Part shown: in pieces, positions 16,596-24,948 of the stretch
Numbering within the stretch: the stretch's first letter is position 1
Layout of the letters: each line of letters opens with the position of its first letter
Assembly (NCBI RefSeq): GCF_900166655.1
Contig: NZ_FVZB01000006.1
Coordinates: 620,001-684,000 of the forward strand
Reading direction: 5' to 3'
Source of the DNA: Halobacillus hunanensis
Lineage (GTDB): Bacteria; Bacillota; Bacilli; Bacillales; Halobacillaceae
Length of the DNA stretch: 64,000 nt
Translations under genes and position numbers: made by a program
The notes under the pieces: generated by a model
The model's input: the letters and a program-made list of their open reading frames with translations, nothing else
Database searches by the model: none
Told to the model about the DNA's origin: nothing

Positions 16596-16710
16596 GTTTT
16601 TTCTCTCCTTTATTTTAATTACTTTTATCTTAAAGCCGCCAAGTTAAATCCCAATGTGAAGAAGATTAAAATTGGATGAGAAAAAATGGATTTCGTTTGA
16701 GCGCTGGTGA

Positions 16711-17192
16711 TATTTTACAAATGAACGTATTGTAAAGCCATTGGGACTGGTAGCTAAGGGAAGCCGCTGGTATTTCATTGCTTCCAAGGAAAATGATGAG
16801 ATCCGAAATTACAGAGCATCACGTATTCGTTCTTCAATGCCCATGGAAGAAACATTTAAAAGACCGGAGGATTTTAATCTCGCTCTGTATTGGGAGTCCT
16901 CTACAAAAACTTTTACAAAAAATTGCCTCGTTACGAAGTGTCGGTAAAGGTAGCGCCGTCTATTTTGACATGGCTAAAATTCTCAAGTCGATTTGTTCAA
17001 ATTGTTGAAGTCGACAATTGTGCTCAGAATGACTGGATACCTGTGAAGCTTTCTTTTGATACCGAAGATGAGGCTAAGGGATATATACTAGGTTTTGCCA
17101 ATCGAATAAAATTGATTGAACCTAAAGAAATACACGATAAGATTCTTAAAATGGCCGAAGACACTTTAGCGTTTTATAAACATGGAAAATGA
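16711..17192 (+). pseudogene. WYL-domain regulator fragment with a frameshift
   Basis: The C-terminal half of a DeoR/HTH-WYL transcriptional regulator. It opens with NERIVKPLGLVAKGSRWYFI, the typical WYL segment, then IRNYRASRIRS. At the A6 run 16917-16922 the frame shifts by one base, after which LPRYEVSVKVAPSILTWLKF and the C-terminal IPVKLSFDTEDEAKGYILGF continue to TGA 17192. The N-terminal helix-turn-helix part is missing. So the gene is both truncated at its 5' end and frameshifted, and is not functional as it stands. Confidence 0.75.
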
Positions 17193-17258
17193 TGTTTCTT
17201 ATTTTCTGCTCGTCATTTGTCACTTATCATTGCAGATGAAATAGCTAATTGACCTGTA

Positions 17259-17635
17259 TCAATCTTTAGGGTTAATGATGGCTAAAACCTGATGGTCTTC
17301 CCACTATCCATTTATTTTAGTGTTTTTTTTAGCAATACCTTCTCTCGATGAAATCCTGATTTTTCTAATACCCTTATAGAGCCAATGTTATGAGGCTGCA
17401 CCCCAGCTTCGATACGATGCAATTTCAATTCATTAAATGCATATTTTACAATCAATTTTGTAGCCTCAGTAGTGTATCCTTTACCATTATGTTTTTTGTC
17501 CAAGAAGTATCCGATAAAAGCACTTTGAGATGACCTTCGAAGAATATGAAAGAGATTAATTGTGCCTACTAATTCTTTTTCATCATTTTTAAATATCCCA
17601 AAATAAACGGTTACTAACCTTTTTGAACTAAGCAC
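17259..17635 (-). pseudogene. RimJ-like GNAT acetyltransferase remnant
   Basis: The C-terminal two thirds of a ribosomal-protein-type acetyltransferase. Coding from 17635 gives ELVGTINLFHILRRSSQSAF, GYFLDKKHNGKGYTTEATKL (acetyl-CoA loop) and HNIGSIRVLEKSGFHRE. It then shifts frame, and the normal ending (KKNTKING, stop, WEDHQVLAI) continues with an added TAG to TGA at 17259. The first 70 or so residues are missing; the CPBP gene abuts instead. Three lesions make this a true pseudogene. Confidence 0.75.
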
Positions 17636-17637
17636 AT

Positions 17638-18549
17638 TTAATTGAATAAAATCTCAAATAGTTGCTGTGGATGTGCATTTAATAATCCATGGACAATAAT
17701 AATCACCCACACACTGCGATAACGTGCCCACAAATACCCCAAAAATAGTCCTACGATTCCATGGTTTGTAATAACCGTCGCCATATCAACATTCCATTGA
17801 CCAGATCCATGTACCGCAAAATGCCAGCTCGCCCATAAGAGTGATGTAAGAAGAATTGCCGGCCAAGTACCTAGTATTAATTCCAGACGTGTTTGCAACC
17901 AAACTCTATAAAAGAGCTCTTCGAGTAGACTATTAATAAGAAAACCTACGAGTAAAGTGACGATTAACATCGTTGGATCAGTTATACCCAATGAAACAAA
18001 GGGTGTAGAAAATACAGAAAAGAAGTTAAGGTAAACCCATATTATAATGACTATAAGCGGTATAAGCCAATACCATTTAATACTAACTGTTGATTTTATA
18101 GGTTTTGATCGCTGTTGTTTGGGGTTACTTCTATAAAACAAAAAAAGCATTAGTGGAGTGAACAATAATAAAATTATTTTACATATCATAAACCACAATT
18201 GGAACGCCATACCTTGAAAGTTCACAATGAGAAGGCAAATCGTGAAAAGAGCTCCACACAAGAATAAGACAACGTTTTGGATTATGATACTCTTTGGATC
18301 AAAATGTTGAAGGGGATTGTATTTATTACGTTGAAACGGTAAGAATCGGATGAGGAGTATACCGACAATTAAAGGTATCCACTTGTTCCAAACGGGCATT
18401 GTTCCCTTATGATCCCCACTATAACGTATATTTGTTTCCCCAATCCATATTAGCCAAAGTGATGATAGTAAAATGACAAGCATACTTATAACGCCAATTA
18501 TCTTCCCCGTTCTGGGAAAATAACTACTCATAAAAACCCGACCTTTCAT
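17638..18549 (-). CDS. CPBP family intramembrane metalloprotease
   Basis: A 303-residue membrane protein with about eight hydrophobic segments. The C-terminal half carries the CPBP (CAAX protease and bacteriocin-processing) motifs: EELFYRVWLQTRLE (EExxxR), SLLWASWHFAVHG (second motif with His) and NHGIVGLFLGYLWARYRS (third motif), then VIIIVHGLLNA. These form the metal site in the membrane. Members process peptides or prenylated proteins or give self-immunity to bacteriocins; the substrate here is unknown. The start at 18549 or the inner ATG at 18531 are both possible; ribosome sites are weak. Confidence 0.85.
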   Translation of the reverse strand: MKGRVFMSSYFPRTGKIIGVISMLVILLSSLWLIWIGETNIRYSGDHKGTMPVWNKWIPLIVGILLIRFLPFQRNKYNPLQHFDPKSIIIQNVVLFLCGALFTICLLIVNFQGMAFQLWFMICKIILLLFTPLMLFLFYRSNPKQQRSKPIKSTVSIKWYWLIPLIVIIIWVYLNFFSVFSTPFVSLGITDPTMLIVTLLVGFLINSLLEELFYRVWLQTRLELILGTWPAILLTSLLWASWHFAVHGSGQWNVDMATVITNHGIVGLFLGYLWARYRSVWVIIIVHGLLNAHPQQLFEILFN

Positions 18550-18652
18550 TCCATTATTGCAAACCAGATACAGGTGACTTGCGTTTTTTACTTAAATATT
18601 ATTTAAATGGGCTTTTGTTACTCCACAATCTGGCCAAACAAATCAAGGAAAC

Positions 18653-19276
18653 TTATTCTAAAGTCTGCATTAAGGTGTAGAAATATTTTGCATCACCAGT
18701 ATTAAAGTAGTTATACCATGCCTCAAGAGTATCTTCAGCAAATACATCTAACTTCTCTAATACAATTCTAGCGAAAAGCAAACCACCTGCTGAACTACCT
18801 GTAATCAAACCTCCATCCGCCATTGCCTTCACATTTTTATAATATTGCTCACCTTTATAATTTGGACATACCATCTTAAGAAATTCAAGACTATTGCTGG
18901 TATGAATACGTGCGTCTAAAACTCCAGTCTCAGCAAGTGTAGTTGTTGCTCCACAAATTGCAGCAACTGTTGCCCCACATTGTATAAATTCGGTAGCCTT
19001 TTCAATAATCGGAGTATGCTTTGGATCATTCCAAGTATCAGCCCCTGGTAATAATAAAACTGCTGAAGGCTGAGAAATAACTTCATCAACAGTTATGTCA
19101 GGCGTAACCGTTAAACCGCCCATTGTTGTTATGGATTCCCTTGTAGGCCCCACGGTTTTCATAGAAACATTGGGACTCTGCTTTTTAAAGTATCGTCTGG
19201 AATGAAGTTCTGCCGTCACATACCCAAGTTCCCAATCTGATAATGTGTCTAACACGTAATTGTATACGTTAATCAC
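18653..19276 (-). CDS. DJ-1/PfpI family protein
   Basis: A 207-residue cytoplasmic protein of the type 1 glutamine amidotransferase-like DJ-1/PfpI superfamily. The nucleophile elbow is AAICGATTTLAETGVLD (Cys in A-I-C-G-A), preceded by the strand AVLLLPGADTW and followed by ITGSSAGGLLFARIVLEKL. I start it at GTG 19276, which has GGGAGGGG 6 bases upstream, not at the longer frame to 19306. It resembles Bacillus YdeA-like proteins; enzymatic role (protease, glyoxalase or hydratase) not known. Confidence 0.85.
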   Translation of the reverse strand: MINVYNYVLDTLSDWELGYVTAELHSRRYFKKQSPNVSMKTVGPTRESITTMGGLTVTPDITVDEVISQPSAVLLLPGADTWNDPKHTPIIEKATEFIQCGATVAAICGATTTLAETGVLDARIHTSNSLEFLKMVCPNYKGEQYYKNVKAMADGGLITGSSAGGLLFARIVLEKLDVFAEDTLEAWYNYFNTGDAKYFYTLMQTLE

Positions 19277-19372
19277 GATATTCCCCTCCCTGATAACCGC
19301 AGTCAAGTGTAACTCTTAATCCGTTTCTCGCGCCCCGTTAATTAAACAAGCATTTTTGTTAGATGCCATATT

Positions 19373-19978
19373 TTAATTCTTATTGGCGACATACAATTCC
19401 ATATAAATGCTATGTTTAAAGCCTTTCATCTTTGAAAAACTCTCCTTTTTTCGCTCAAACTCTGTAAAACCGAACTTTTTATATAATCGATGAGCAACCT
19501 CATTTGTATCCACAACTTCTAGGATGTAACGATGATAACCCTCATTCTCTAATACGTAACTCATCAGTGCAGTTGAAACACCTTTACCTCTCGCTTTAAC
19601 TGTGGTAGCAACACATTCAATATAACCTGTGTCATCTTGGTAAGACAATTTTTTATTAAACTCATCTTTCATAAAATGATAAGCCATACTCCCTTTCACG
19701 TAGCCAAATGAATCTCTCAAAATTGTTTTATCAATTGTCAATGCTCGATTCTGGTTATTGGAACAAGCAAGAATTCCAACAACTTCACCTTCTAAAGTGG
19801 CAAAGTAAAAAACTTCTGGACAGATCATTTTCTGAAACGCTTCAATTAACTTTCCCCGATTGTTTGAGAGAAACGCTAAGTCTTTCTCGTAACCATCAAC
19901 GAAAACAGCTGCTACCTCACGAGATACATCTCTGTTACACTCTCTCATTGGCATTACTCTAATTTCATAGCTTTCCAT
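19373..19978 (-). CDS. GNAT-family N-acetyltransferase
   Basis: A 201-residue acetyltransferase. Core motifs are VFYFATLEGEVVGILACS, then YIECVATTVKARGKGVSTAL (acetyl-CoA loop R-G-K-G-V-S) and VVDTNEVAHRLYKKFGFTEF. AAGGAGGGAG precedes the ATG. It lies downstream of a TetR regulator but after a terminator, with an operator-like palindrome (20000-20017) in the gap. So it is probably transcribed on its own and controlled by that regulator. Acceptor unknown. Confidence 0.85.
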   Translation of the reverse strand: MESYEIRVMPMRECNRDVSREVAAVFVDGYEKDLAFLSNNRGKLIEAFQKMICPEVFYFATLEGEVVGILACSNNQNRALTIDKTILRDSFGYVKGSMAYHFMKDEFNKKLSYQDDTGYIECVATTVKARGKGVSTALMSYVLENEGYHRYILEVVDTNEVAHRLYKKFGFTEFERKKESFSKMKGFKHSIYMELYVANKN

Positions 19979-19999
19979 TTAACTCCCTCCTTGATATTT

Positions 20000-20017
20000 A
20001 ACTGACCGTACGGTTTA
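20000..20017. promoter_or_regulatory. Candidate TetR operator before the GNAT gene
   Basis: AACTGACCGTACGGTTTA holds the palindrome ACCGTACGGT and matches the site at 20686-20703 at 15 of 18 positions. It lies in the 70-base gap upstream of the GNAT gene. Confidence 0.6.
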
Positions 20018-20030
20018 TTAACATGTGTTT

Positions 20031-20053
20031 AAAAACCCCTTGAGTAGGGGTTT
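20031..20053 (-). terminator. Terminator after the TetR gene
   Basis: AAACCCCT pairs with AGGGGTTT on the minus strand and is followed by TTAAA. It overlaps the TetR stop codon. Confidence 0.65.
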
Positions 20054-20648
20054 ACTTTTTAGATATTCCATTCAAAAAAACGTCGATCGCATTTTCGTAA
20101 AGGAGATAAAACTTTTCCTCATCGTAACCGAGAAATTGTGTAACACTCATACCAGTGAGTGTACTATAAAGTATATAGGCTAAATCATCAACTGTTTTAT
20201 TACTTACAAACTCTTTATCACGTATACCTTCCTCGATGATCTGATAAAATATATCATATTCAGGCTGAAAAAGATGGATAATCTTTTCTTTCACCATATC
20301 TTCGATGTTCTCCGTGCCCATATACTCTGGAACGGTTTTAGACAGTGGATTTTGCATATCCGAAGCATAGTATTGGGCCAGCAAGTATAATTTCTCTGTA
20401 GCCGTCGTAACTTGATTGGCTTGAGCCTCCCATTCTTGCCTCCAGAATTTATTGGCTGTTTCAACAGTGTACAAAAATAATTCTTCTTTGCTTTTAAAGT
20501 GATAATAAATGCTACCTTTGCTAATTTCTGTGAATTCACGGATTTCTTCCATGGAAGTGGCAGCATAACCCTTTTGTTCAAAAAGAACTTTGGCTTTTTC
20601 TGCAATGTGTTTTTTCGTTTTTTCGCCTTGACCAACAGGTCTCGCCAT
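20052..20648 (-). CDS. TetR/AcrR family regulator
   Basis: A 198-residue repressor. The N-terminal helix-turn-helix reads AEKAKVLFEQKGYAATSMEE, then EISKGSIYYHFKSKEELFLY, the TetR signature. The C-terminal ligand domain is helical. I take ATG 20648 (MARPVGQGEK), with GGGG 8 bases upstream, not the longer frame to 20711. Sites of the same palindromic type lie upstream of this gene (20686) and of the next gene (20000), so it likely represses itself and the acetyltransferase. The ligand is unknown. Confidence 0.9.
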   Translation of the reverse strand: MARPVGQGEKTKKHIAEKAKVLFEQKGYAATSMEEIREFTEISKGSIYYHFKSKEELFLYTVETANKFWRQEWEAQANQVTTATEKLYLLAQYYASDMQNPLSKTVPEYMGTENIEDMVKEKIIHLFQPEYDIFYQIIEEGIRDKEFVSNKTVDDLAYILYSTLTGMSVTQFLGYDEEKFYLLYENAIDVFLNGISKK

Positions 20649-20685
20649 AATGATTACCCCATCATTCTTGATTTTATAATGAATA

Positions 20686-20703
20686 AACTGACCGATCGTT
20701 TTA
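20686..20703. promoter_or_regulatory. Candidate TetR operator upstream of its own gene
   Basis: AACTGACCGATCGTTTTA lies 38 bases before the TetR start and matches the site at 20000-20017 at 15 of 18 positions. Confidence 0.55.
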
Positions 20704-20954
20704 TTAAACATAAATGATGTACCTTAAAATTGCAACCTCATCTAAAAATTATCCTTCTAAACCTTTCATTTATCTTGAAACGTTATTGCGTTAAATGGCC
20801 CTTCGTATTAACAGAAGACTTGTTTTCAAGATAAACTTAAAAGAACATCATACCGACCTTCCGCATCTGCCACTTTATTTGGGAGATTCGAATCAAGACA
20901 TGACTTCTCATTTTTGTGATTATAAGAAAACCAACTCTATCCACCACATTTTCT

Positions 20955-21330
20955 CTACCTAGTTGTTTCTTCAAAGCTATTTCCATCCAAACTTTTCACA
21001 AACAGTTCACCCTCTATAGCACCCAACCCTACCATTATATACGGTTTAGGAGCAATCACAGATACGAGTGTGACACCAAACCAATAATCAGCAGTTTCAA
21101 ATTCTTTCGTCTGCTTTCTTGTGCCTCTTAAAGGATCTCCTTGCTTAGATTTTCAGGCGAACTAAACGATTCCACAGTTTGTTTTACTAGTTGATTATCT
21201 TCCTCCGTTAATTCCAATAGATGTCCCTAATCTCATTAATGTGATGGCTCCGTTCATCAGCTGGTAAGATTTAATTGATTTAGAGGAACCCAACCCGTAT
21301 AAAGTACCATAGATGATTTTGTTTCTTAAA
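20955..21330 (-). pseudogene. Degraded coding region, family unknown
   Basis: Three minus-strand stretches look coding but lie in different frames. Around 21210-21330 is IIYGTLYGLGSSKSIKSYQL then MNGAITLMRLGTS. Around 21140-21215 is ELTEEDNQLVKQTVESFSSP. From about 21145 down to TAG 20955 is GTRKQTKEFETADYWFGVTL followed by APKPYIMVGLGAIEGELFVK. At least two frameshifts separate them, so the gene is dead. I do not recognise the family. Confidence 0.4.
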
Positions 21331-21348
21331 ATATGGAGAAATTTAAAA

Positions 21349-21366
21349 TGTAATGTTTACATTACA
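21349..21366. promoter_or_regulatory. Operator 1 of the XRE unit
   Basis: TGTAATGTTTACATTACA is a perfect 8-2-8 inverted repeat that covers the -35 element (TTTACA). Confidence 0.75.
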
Positions 21367-21384
21367 TTTATTTTAGAATATAAT
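21356..21384 (+). promoter_or_regulatory. Sigma-A promoter of the XRE-membrane protein operon
   Basis: TTTACA (21356-21361), a 17-base spacer, then TATAAT (21379-21384). It is flanked by two related palindromes. Confidence 0.8.
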
Positions 21385-21391
21385 CAAGTTA

Positions 21392-21409
21392 TGTAAGGTG
21401 CACATTACA
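21392..21409. promoter_or_regulatory. Operator 2 of the XRE unit
   Basis: TGTAAGGTGCACATTACA is the same palindrome as operator 1 with one mismatched pair. It lies over the expected transcription start, 43 bases from the first site. Confidence 0.7.
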
Positions 21410-21429
21410 TTTCAGAAAGGTCGTAAACG

Positions 21430-21642
21430 ATGAAACATGGAGTACGTAATTCCATAAAAGAGATGAGAAAAGAGAAGGGGTTCACCCAGGACCAATTAGC
21501 TGAAAAGATCCTGGTCACTAGACAAACGATTATTGCCATAGAAAAACAACGTTATGAACCATCCATTGGCACAGCTATTAAATTAGCTACTGTATTAGAT
21601 TGCTCATTAGACAGTTTATTTTGGATTGAAGGAGAGGAATGA
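21430..21642 (+). CDS. XRE-family helix-turn-helix regulator
   Basis: A 70-residue single-domain DNA-binding protein of the Cro/CI type. The five-helix HTH is complete: IKEMRKEKGFTQDQLAEKIL, then VTRQTIIAIEKQRYEPSI, and SLDSLFWIE at the end. It matches the small YozG/YgzD-like regulators that sit before an integral membrane protein gene. AAAGG precedes ATG 21430. Two TGTAAtGT palindromes flank its promoter, so it very likely represses its own operon. Confidence 0.9.
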   Translation: MKHGVRNSIKEMRKEKGFTQDQLAEKILVTRQTIIAIEKQRYEPSIGTAIKLATVLDCSLDSLFWIEGEE

Positions 21643-21643
21643 A

Positions 21644-22045
21644 ATGAATCTGACCTACAGAACAAACTTCCTATTGAAAATGGGGATTCCATTAATTTTA
21701 TTTTATCTTTATTTTTTCCATTCTAGCTCTACAGCGACCTTAGTTGCTGCGATTATAGCTACAATTCACTACGGGGCATATGGAATTGATATTCATAAAA
21801 AGGGAAATTGGACCAAAGTTAACCTTGAGCATGATCAACGCACTCGTTCTAATGCTCACTTTGCCGGATATATAACCTGTTGGGCAATGATTTTTCTCTT
21901 ACTCATAGGCAGTGTACTTATACTAAACACGGATATACCTCTGACTTTTCCTAACCTTATCGCCTATACGATTCTAGCCAGTTTCGTTTTAAGATGGATT
22001 ATACGTGACTATCTTAATTTTCTCCCTTTAGCGGAGGAAGGATAA
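21644..22045 (+). CDS. Four-TM membrane protein paired with the XRE regulator
   Basis: A 133-residue protein with hydrophobic segments near residues 9-25, 28-46, 75-97 and 103-122. It resembles the DUF2178-like membrane proteins often encoded after a small XRE regulator. The ATG at 21644 begins one base after the regulator's stop, with GGAGAGG inside the regulator's last codons, so the two are coupled. Function unknown; such pairs may sense membrane stress, which is inference. Confidence 0.7.
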   Translation: MNLTYRTNFLLKMGIPLILFYLYFFHSSSTATLVAAIIATIHYGAYGIDIHKKGNWTKVNLEHDQRTRSNAHFAGYITCWAMIFLLLIGSVLILNTDIPLTFPNLIAYTILASFVLRWIIRDYLNFLPLAEEG

Positions 22046-22058
22046 ATGTCCTTTCACA

Positions 22059-22097
22059 CAAAAAGAGCGCAAGTCTTTTCCAGATTTGCGCTCTTAT
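22059..22097 (-). terminator. Terminator, GAGCGC-family hairpin
   Basis: AAGAGCGCAA (22063-22072) pairs with TTGCGCTCTT (22086-22095). On the minus strand a T-run follows, ending the MFS gene; it may also stop the plus-strand operon. Confidence 0.8.
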
Positions 22098-22121
22098 CAT
22101 GAAGACTCGATAATTAAGATT

Positions 22122-23252
22122 TTAACTCTTTTTTGGGGCTATAAGGGCAGCCACAATACCTACTAATCCATAAAGTATAAAGGAAATAACATAGCCCCAT
22201 GTCCCAATAAACCAGCCCGCGAGTACTGAACCGATTACCTGGCCCATTGCCAAAGTTAAAAAGGGTACGCCGATCCCTAATGATGCATTTGTAATAAATA
22301 CACGGATTCCCCAGACAAGAAGGACTCCGGTTAAAAATATATAGGAGCAGCCGAAAATTCCAGCTGATAAGTACGACATCAACAAATTTTCAGGTGCAAT
22401 AGAAAGAATAATCGATGATGAAGCAATCAACAAACTCCCTACCTTATAAGCTAAAGACAGTCCCCACTTTTCAACTAGAGAACCAGAAAATCCTCCTAGC
22501 ACACCGAATAGCCCTATAATGACCCAAAATCCTGAAAGCTGCCAATCATTATAATTACCAGCCACTTCAATAAAAGATCTGGAAAACGTCCAAAAGGCTG
22601 CTGTGGAAATTCCCAAGGTAAGAGATGCCAAAATTAAAGGCATCGCTCCTTTTACTCCTCGTATAGAGAGGTTTCCTTTTTTAAACCTCACCCCCGAACT
22701 CATACCATTTTTCGGAATCGCTTGGAAGTTCCATATCAATATCATGAATGTCAGGATAGCATAGATCAAATATGTCAGTCTCCAATTCGGTGCTAATAAA
22801 ATCGCTCCTGCTCCAGAAAGGGCTATGCCAAAACTGGTTCCTGAATTGACCCATGTATTTGCTTTTCCTTGATTACTCTCTTTAATCCATAGCGATATCG
22901 CGGCGCCATAAGGGGGAGATACCAAACCTGTACTTCCTCCAGCCAATAACACCCCTAGCGCAAGCAACCATACATTAGGAGTGACACCTATCAGCAGCAA
23001 TCCAGCAAAAGCTGACAGCCCAGCTGAGATAATCATTCTTCTCGGCCCTTCTTTTGTCGTAATGACAGTGGATAGGATGATTGTGAGGCAATAGGCTAAA
23101 TAAAACAGCGAAGAAATCATCCCCGATACAAACTCGGACATTTCAAGTGATTCATTGATTGCAGGCAGAAGCAACCCAAAACTAAACCTCGCCAATCCAT
23201 AAGTAGCAGCAATCATGGTAGCACCAGGTAAAACTAATTTTGAAAATTTCAT
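22122..23252 (-). CDS. MFS transporter
   Basis: A 376-residue major facilitator protein with 12 predicted membrane segments. The N-terminal half has ATYGLARFSFGLLLPAINES and the loop TTKEGPRRMIISAG between helices 2 and 3, as in the YbfB/YjiJ and CynX-like groups. The likely role is efflux or uptake of a small molecule; the substrate is unknown. Its TetR gene lies directly upstream on the same strand, and the 58-base gap carries the same operator-like palindrome found before the TetR gene. Start ATG 23252 has AGG 9 bases upstream; 23261 is the alternative. Confidence 0.85.
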   Translation of the reverse strand: MKFSKLVLPGATMIAATYGLARFSFGLLLPAINESLEMSEFVSGMISSLFYLAYCLTIILSTVITTKEGPRRMIISAGLSAFAGLLLIGVTPNVWLLALGVLLAGGSTGLVSPPYGAAISLWIKESNQGKANTWVNSGTSFGIALSGAGAILLAPNWRLTYLIYAILTFMILIWNFQAIPKNGMSSGVRFKKGNLSIRGVKGAMPLILASLTLGISTAAFWTFSRSFIEVAGNYNDWQLSGFWVIIGLFGVLGGFSGSLVEKWGLSLAYKVGSLLIASSSIILSIAPENLLMSYLSAGIFGCSYIFLTGVLLVWGIRVFITNASLGIGVPFLTLAMGQVIGSVLAGWFIGTWGYVISFILYGLVGIVAALIAPKKS

Positions 23253-23277
23253 GGTATTCATCCTAACTTAAATTATA

Positions 23278-23293
23278 TAGAACGACCTTTCTA
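23278..23293. promoter_or_regulatory. Candidate TetR operator before the MFS gene
   Basis: TAGAACGACCTTTCTA is near-palindromic and differs at one base from the site at 23891-23906. Confidence 0.65.
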
Positions 23294-23310
23294 ATTTTCA
23301 GGTAAAAAAA

Positions 23311-23865
23311 TTACGATGTATGTAGGACAAGTGTCCTCGCCATCGCAATAGAGTGTTCCGTTGCTTTCTCTGCACCAATCAATGTCGTCATAGAAGTGGT
23401 TCCTTCAAGCAGCAATGTAAATCGGTGAGCTAAATCTCGTTCGTTATCTTTCCCTTTCCTTTGAGCCAATTGCTGAAAGTATTTAAGCAATTTGGATTTG
23501 TGACCTCTTGCAATACTTTCAATTTCATTATCTGTTCCTGCATAATCTTCTATTGCTCTTAAGAACATGCATCCTCTGTAAGATTGTTCGTTTAACCAAC
23601 GACCGTGAGCTTCAACAGCAAGAATAAAAGGCGAATCTGAATCCATTTCGACTTGTGAATCCAAATAAGACCAATAGCGTTCTTCCCGCTGTTTAAGTAC
23701 TTCTTCAACTAAATTGTCCTTGGAAGAAAAATGATTATAAAGCGTCATCGTTGCTACATTCGCTTCACTGATAATTTGCTTTAATCCTACTCCATGAAAT
23801 CCGTGCTCATAAAATAACCGTTCAGCTACGCTGAGTAGTGTATCTTTTTTTACAGATCGACCCAT
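23311..23865 (-). CDS. TetR family regulator of the MFS gene
   Basis: A 184-residue repressor. The HTH reads LLSVAERLFYEHGFHGVGLK, then EANVATMTLYNHFSSKDNLV. The C-terminal domain fits the TetR_C group seen with efflux pumps. Start ATG 23865 (MGRSVKKDT) has AGGAG 11 bases upstream; the longer frame to 23925 would read through the operator and is unlikely. The same 16-base near-palindrome sits upstream of this gene and of the MFS gene, so it likely represses both. Confidence 0.9.
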   Translation of the reverse strand: MGRSVKKDTLLSVAERLFYEHGFHGVGLKQIISEANVATMTLYNHFSSKDNLVEEVLKQREERYWSYLDSQVEMDSDSPFILAVEAHGRWLNEQSYRGCMFLRAIEDYAGTDNEIESIARGHKSKLLKYFQQLAQRKGKDNERDLAHRFTLLLEGTTSMTTLIGAEKATEHSIAMARTLVLHTS

Positions 23866-23890
23866 GTCATGCACTTCTCCTTCCATTAGA

Positions 23891-23906
23891 TAGAATGACC
23901 TTTCTA
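23891..23906. promoter_or_regulatory. Candidate TetR operator upstream of its own gene
   Basis: TAGAATGACCTTTCTA has 15 of 16 bases in common with the site before the MFS gene. Confidence 0.65.
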
Positions 23907-24026
23907 ATATTAGAATATCAGCCACTCAATCTTACCGTCAACCAATTAATCAAATACAATAATGGCCAGTACCCTTTAACAGAAAATAAATAAAGAGATT
24001 CATCTATACTTGGCCATTTTTCATGC

Positions 24027-24061
24027 AAAAAGACGCATATCCTTTATTCCGGAAGTGCGCC
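24027..24061 (-). terminator. Terminator, GAGCGC-family hairpin
   Basis: GACGCATATCC pairs with GGAAGTGCGCC (with wobble). A T5 run follows on the minus strand. It ends the Clp_N-GNAT gene. Confidence 0.65.
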
Positions 24062-24123
24062 CAATCGTATTGCTGAGGATTATCATTCTCTTTAATAACT
24101 CATACTTAAAAAATGATTTTCTC

Positions 24124-24948
24124 TTATGCTGAAGGAATTACAACTGCATTACACGCTCTTTCGTAAAACTCAATGGGGCCGGCGCCACCAATAATTGCGT
24201 ACTCGTAACCAATATCTTTCATATCTTTTAGACAATGATGGAGTAACGAATAACCAATCCCATTCATTCTATTAGATTCAGAAACACCCATAGGACCAAA
24301 ATAGCTTTTTTTATTTTTATAGACGTCAAAAGCGGCGAACCCGACTATTTCTTCCTCATTATTCAACGCTATGTATATTGATGGATTTCTTGATTTAAAA
24401 CCACCTTTTAAAGTTTGTGACCATTCGTATGAGAAATTTTGTTCTACATACTTTACTAGTTTATCAGAATCGGTCTGCTTCACTTTTCGAACAAAATGAG
24501 AATTTATGTTTGGAAAAGTGTAATTACCAAGATGCGTAATCATATCACGGGATGTTGTACCGAGAGTTAGTATGATTTCTTTGTTATAATCATTTAAATA
24601 TTTATCGATAAGATCAGTGTTAATTAATGCTTTGAGGACATGACCTTCATTTAGATAAACTTGGTTATATTTTTTCATTATACTAATGGCAACCTCAAAA
24701 ACCTGTTTTATCTCCTCTGTTACATTAACGTTAAACAGGGGGCTTTTAGTCCTGTTTTGGTTTGCGGTATTTTCTACATCTTCAATCTGGGCCCTTAAAA
24801 AAGCAGCATCCAAGGTACATTTCAAAGAAACCTCCCCGAGCGCACCTTTTTTTTCACTAATACAAGCGATCAGTAAATGTATCGGTTCTAATACATTACT
24901 TTTTGAAACTTCAACCTCGCTTTCCGCATTCCTCATTATTCTTAACAT
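24124..24948 (-). CDS. Clp_N-GNAT fusion protein
   Basis: A 274-residue protein joining two domains. Residues 1-115 look like the Clp N-terminal (ClpN) repeat pair: LRIMRNAESEVEVSKSN then LEPIHLLIACI, and later FEVAISIMKKYNQVYLNEGH then VLKALIN. From about residue 155 to the end is a GNAT acetyltransferase with EEIVGFAAFDVYKNKKSYF, GVSESNRMNGIGYSLLHHCL (acetyl-CoA loop) and GPIEFYERACNA. The first helix seems to begin before ATG 24948: a CTG at 24975 has AGGGGGAG 5 bases upstream and keeps the frame, so translation may start there. A cytoplasmic enzyme; perhaps the Clp_N part recruits a substrate. Confidence 0.75.
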   Translation of the reverse strand: MLRIMRNAESEVEVSKSNVLEPIHLLIACISEKKGALGEVSLKCTLDAAFLRAQIEDVENTANQNRTKSPLFNVNVTEEIKQVFEVAISIMKKYNQVYLNEGHVLKALINTDLIDKYLNDYNKEIILTLGTTSRDMITHLGNYTFPNINSHFVRKVKQTDSDKLVKYVEQNFSYEWSQTLKGGFKSRNPSIYIALNNEEEIVGFAAFDVYKNKKSYFGPMGVSESNRMNGIGYSLLHHCLKDMKDIGYEYAIIGGAGPIEFYERACNAVVIPSA

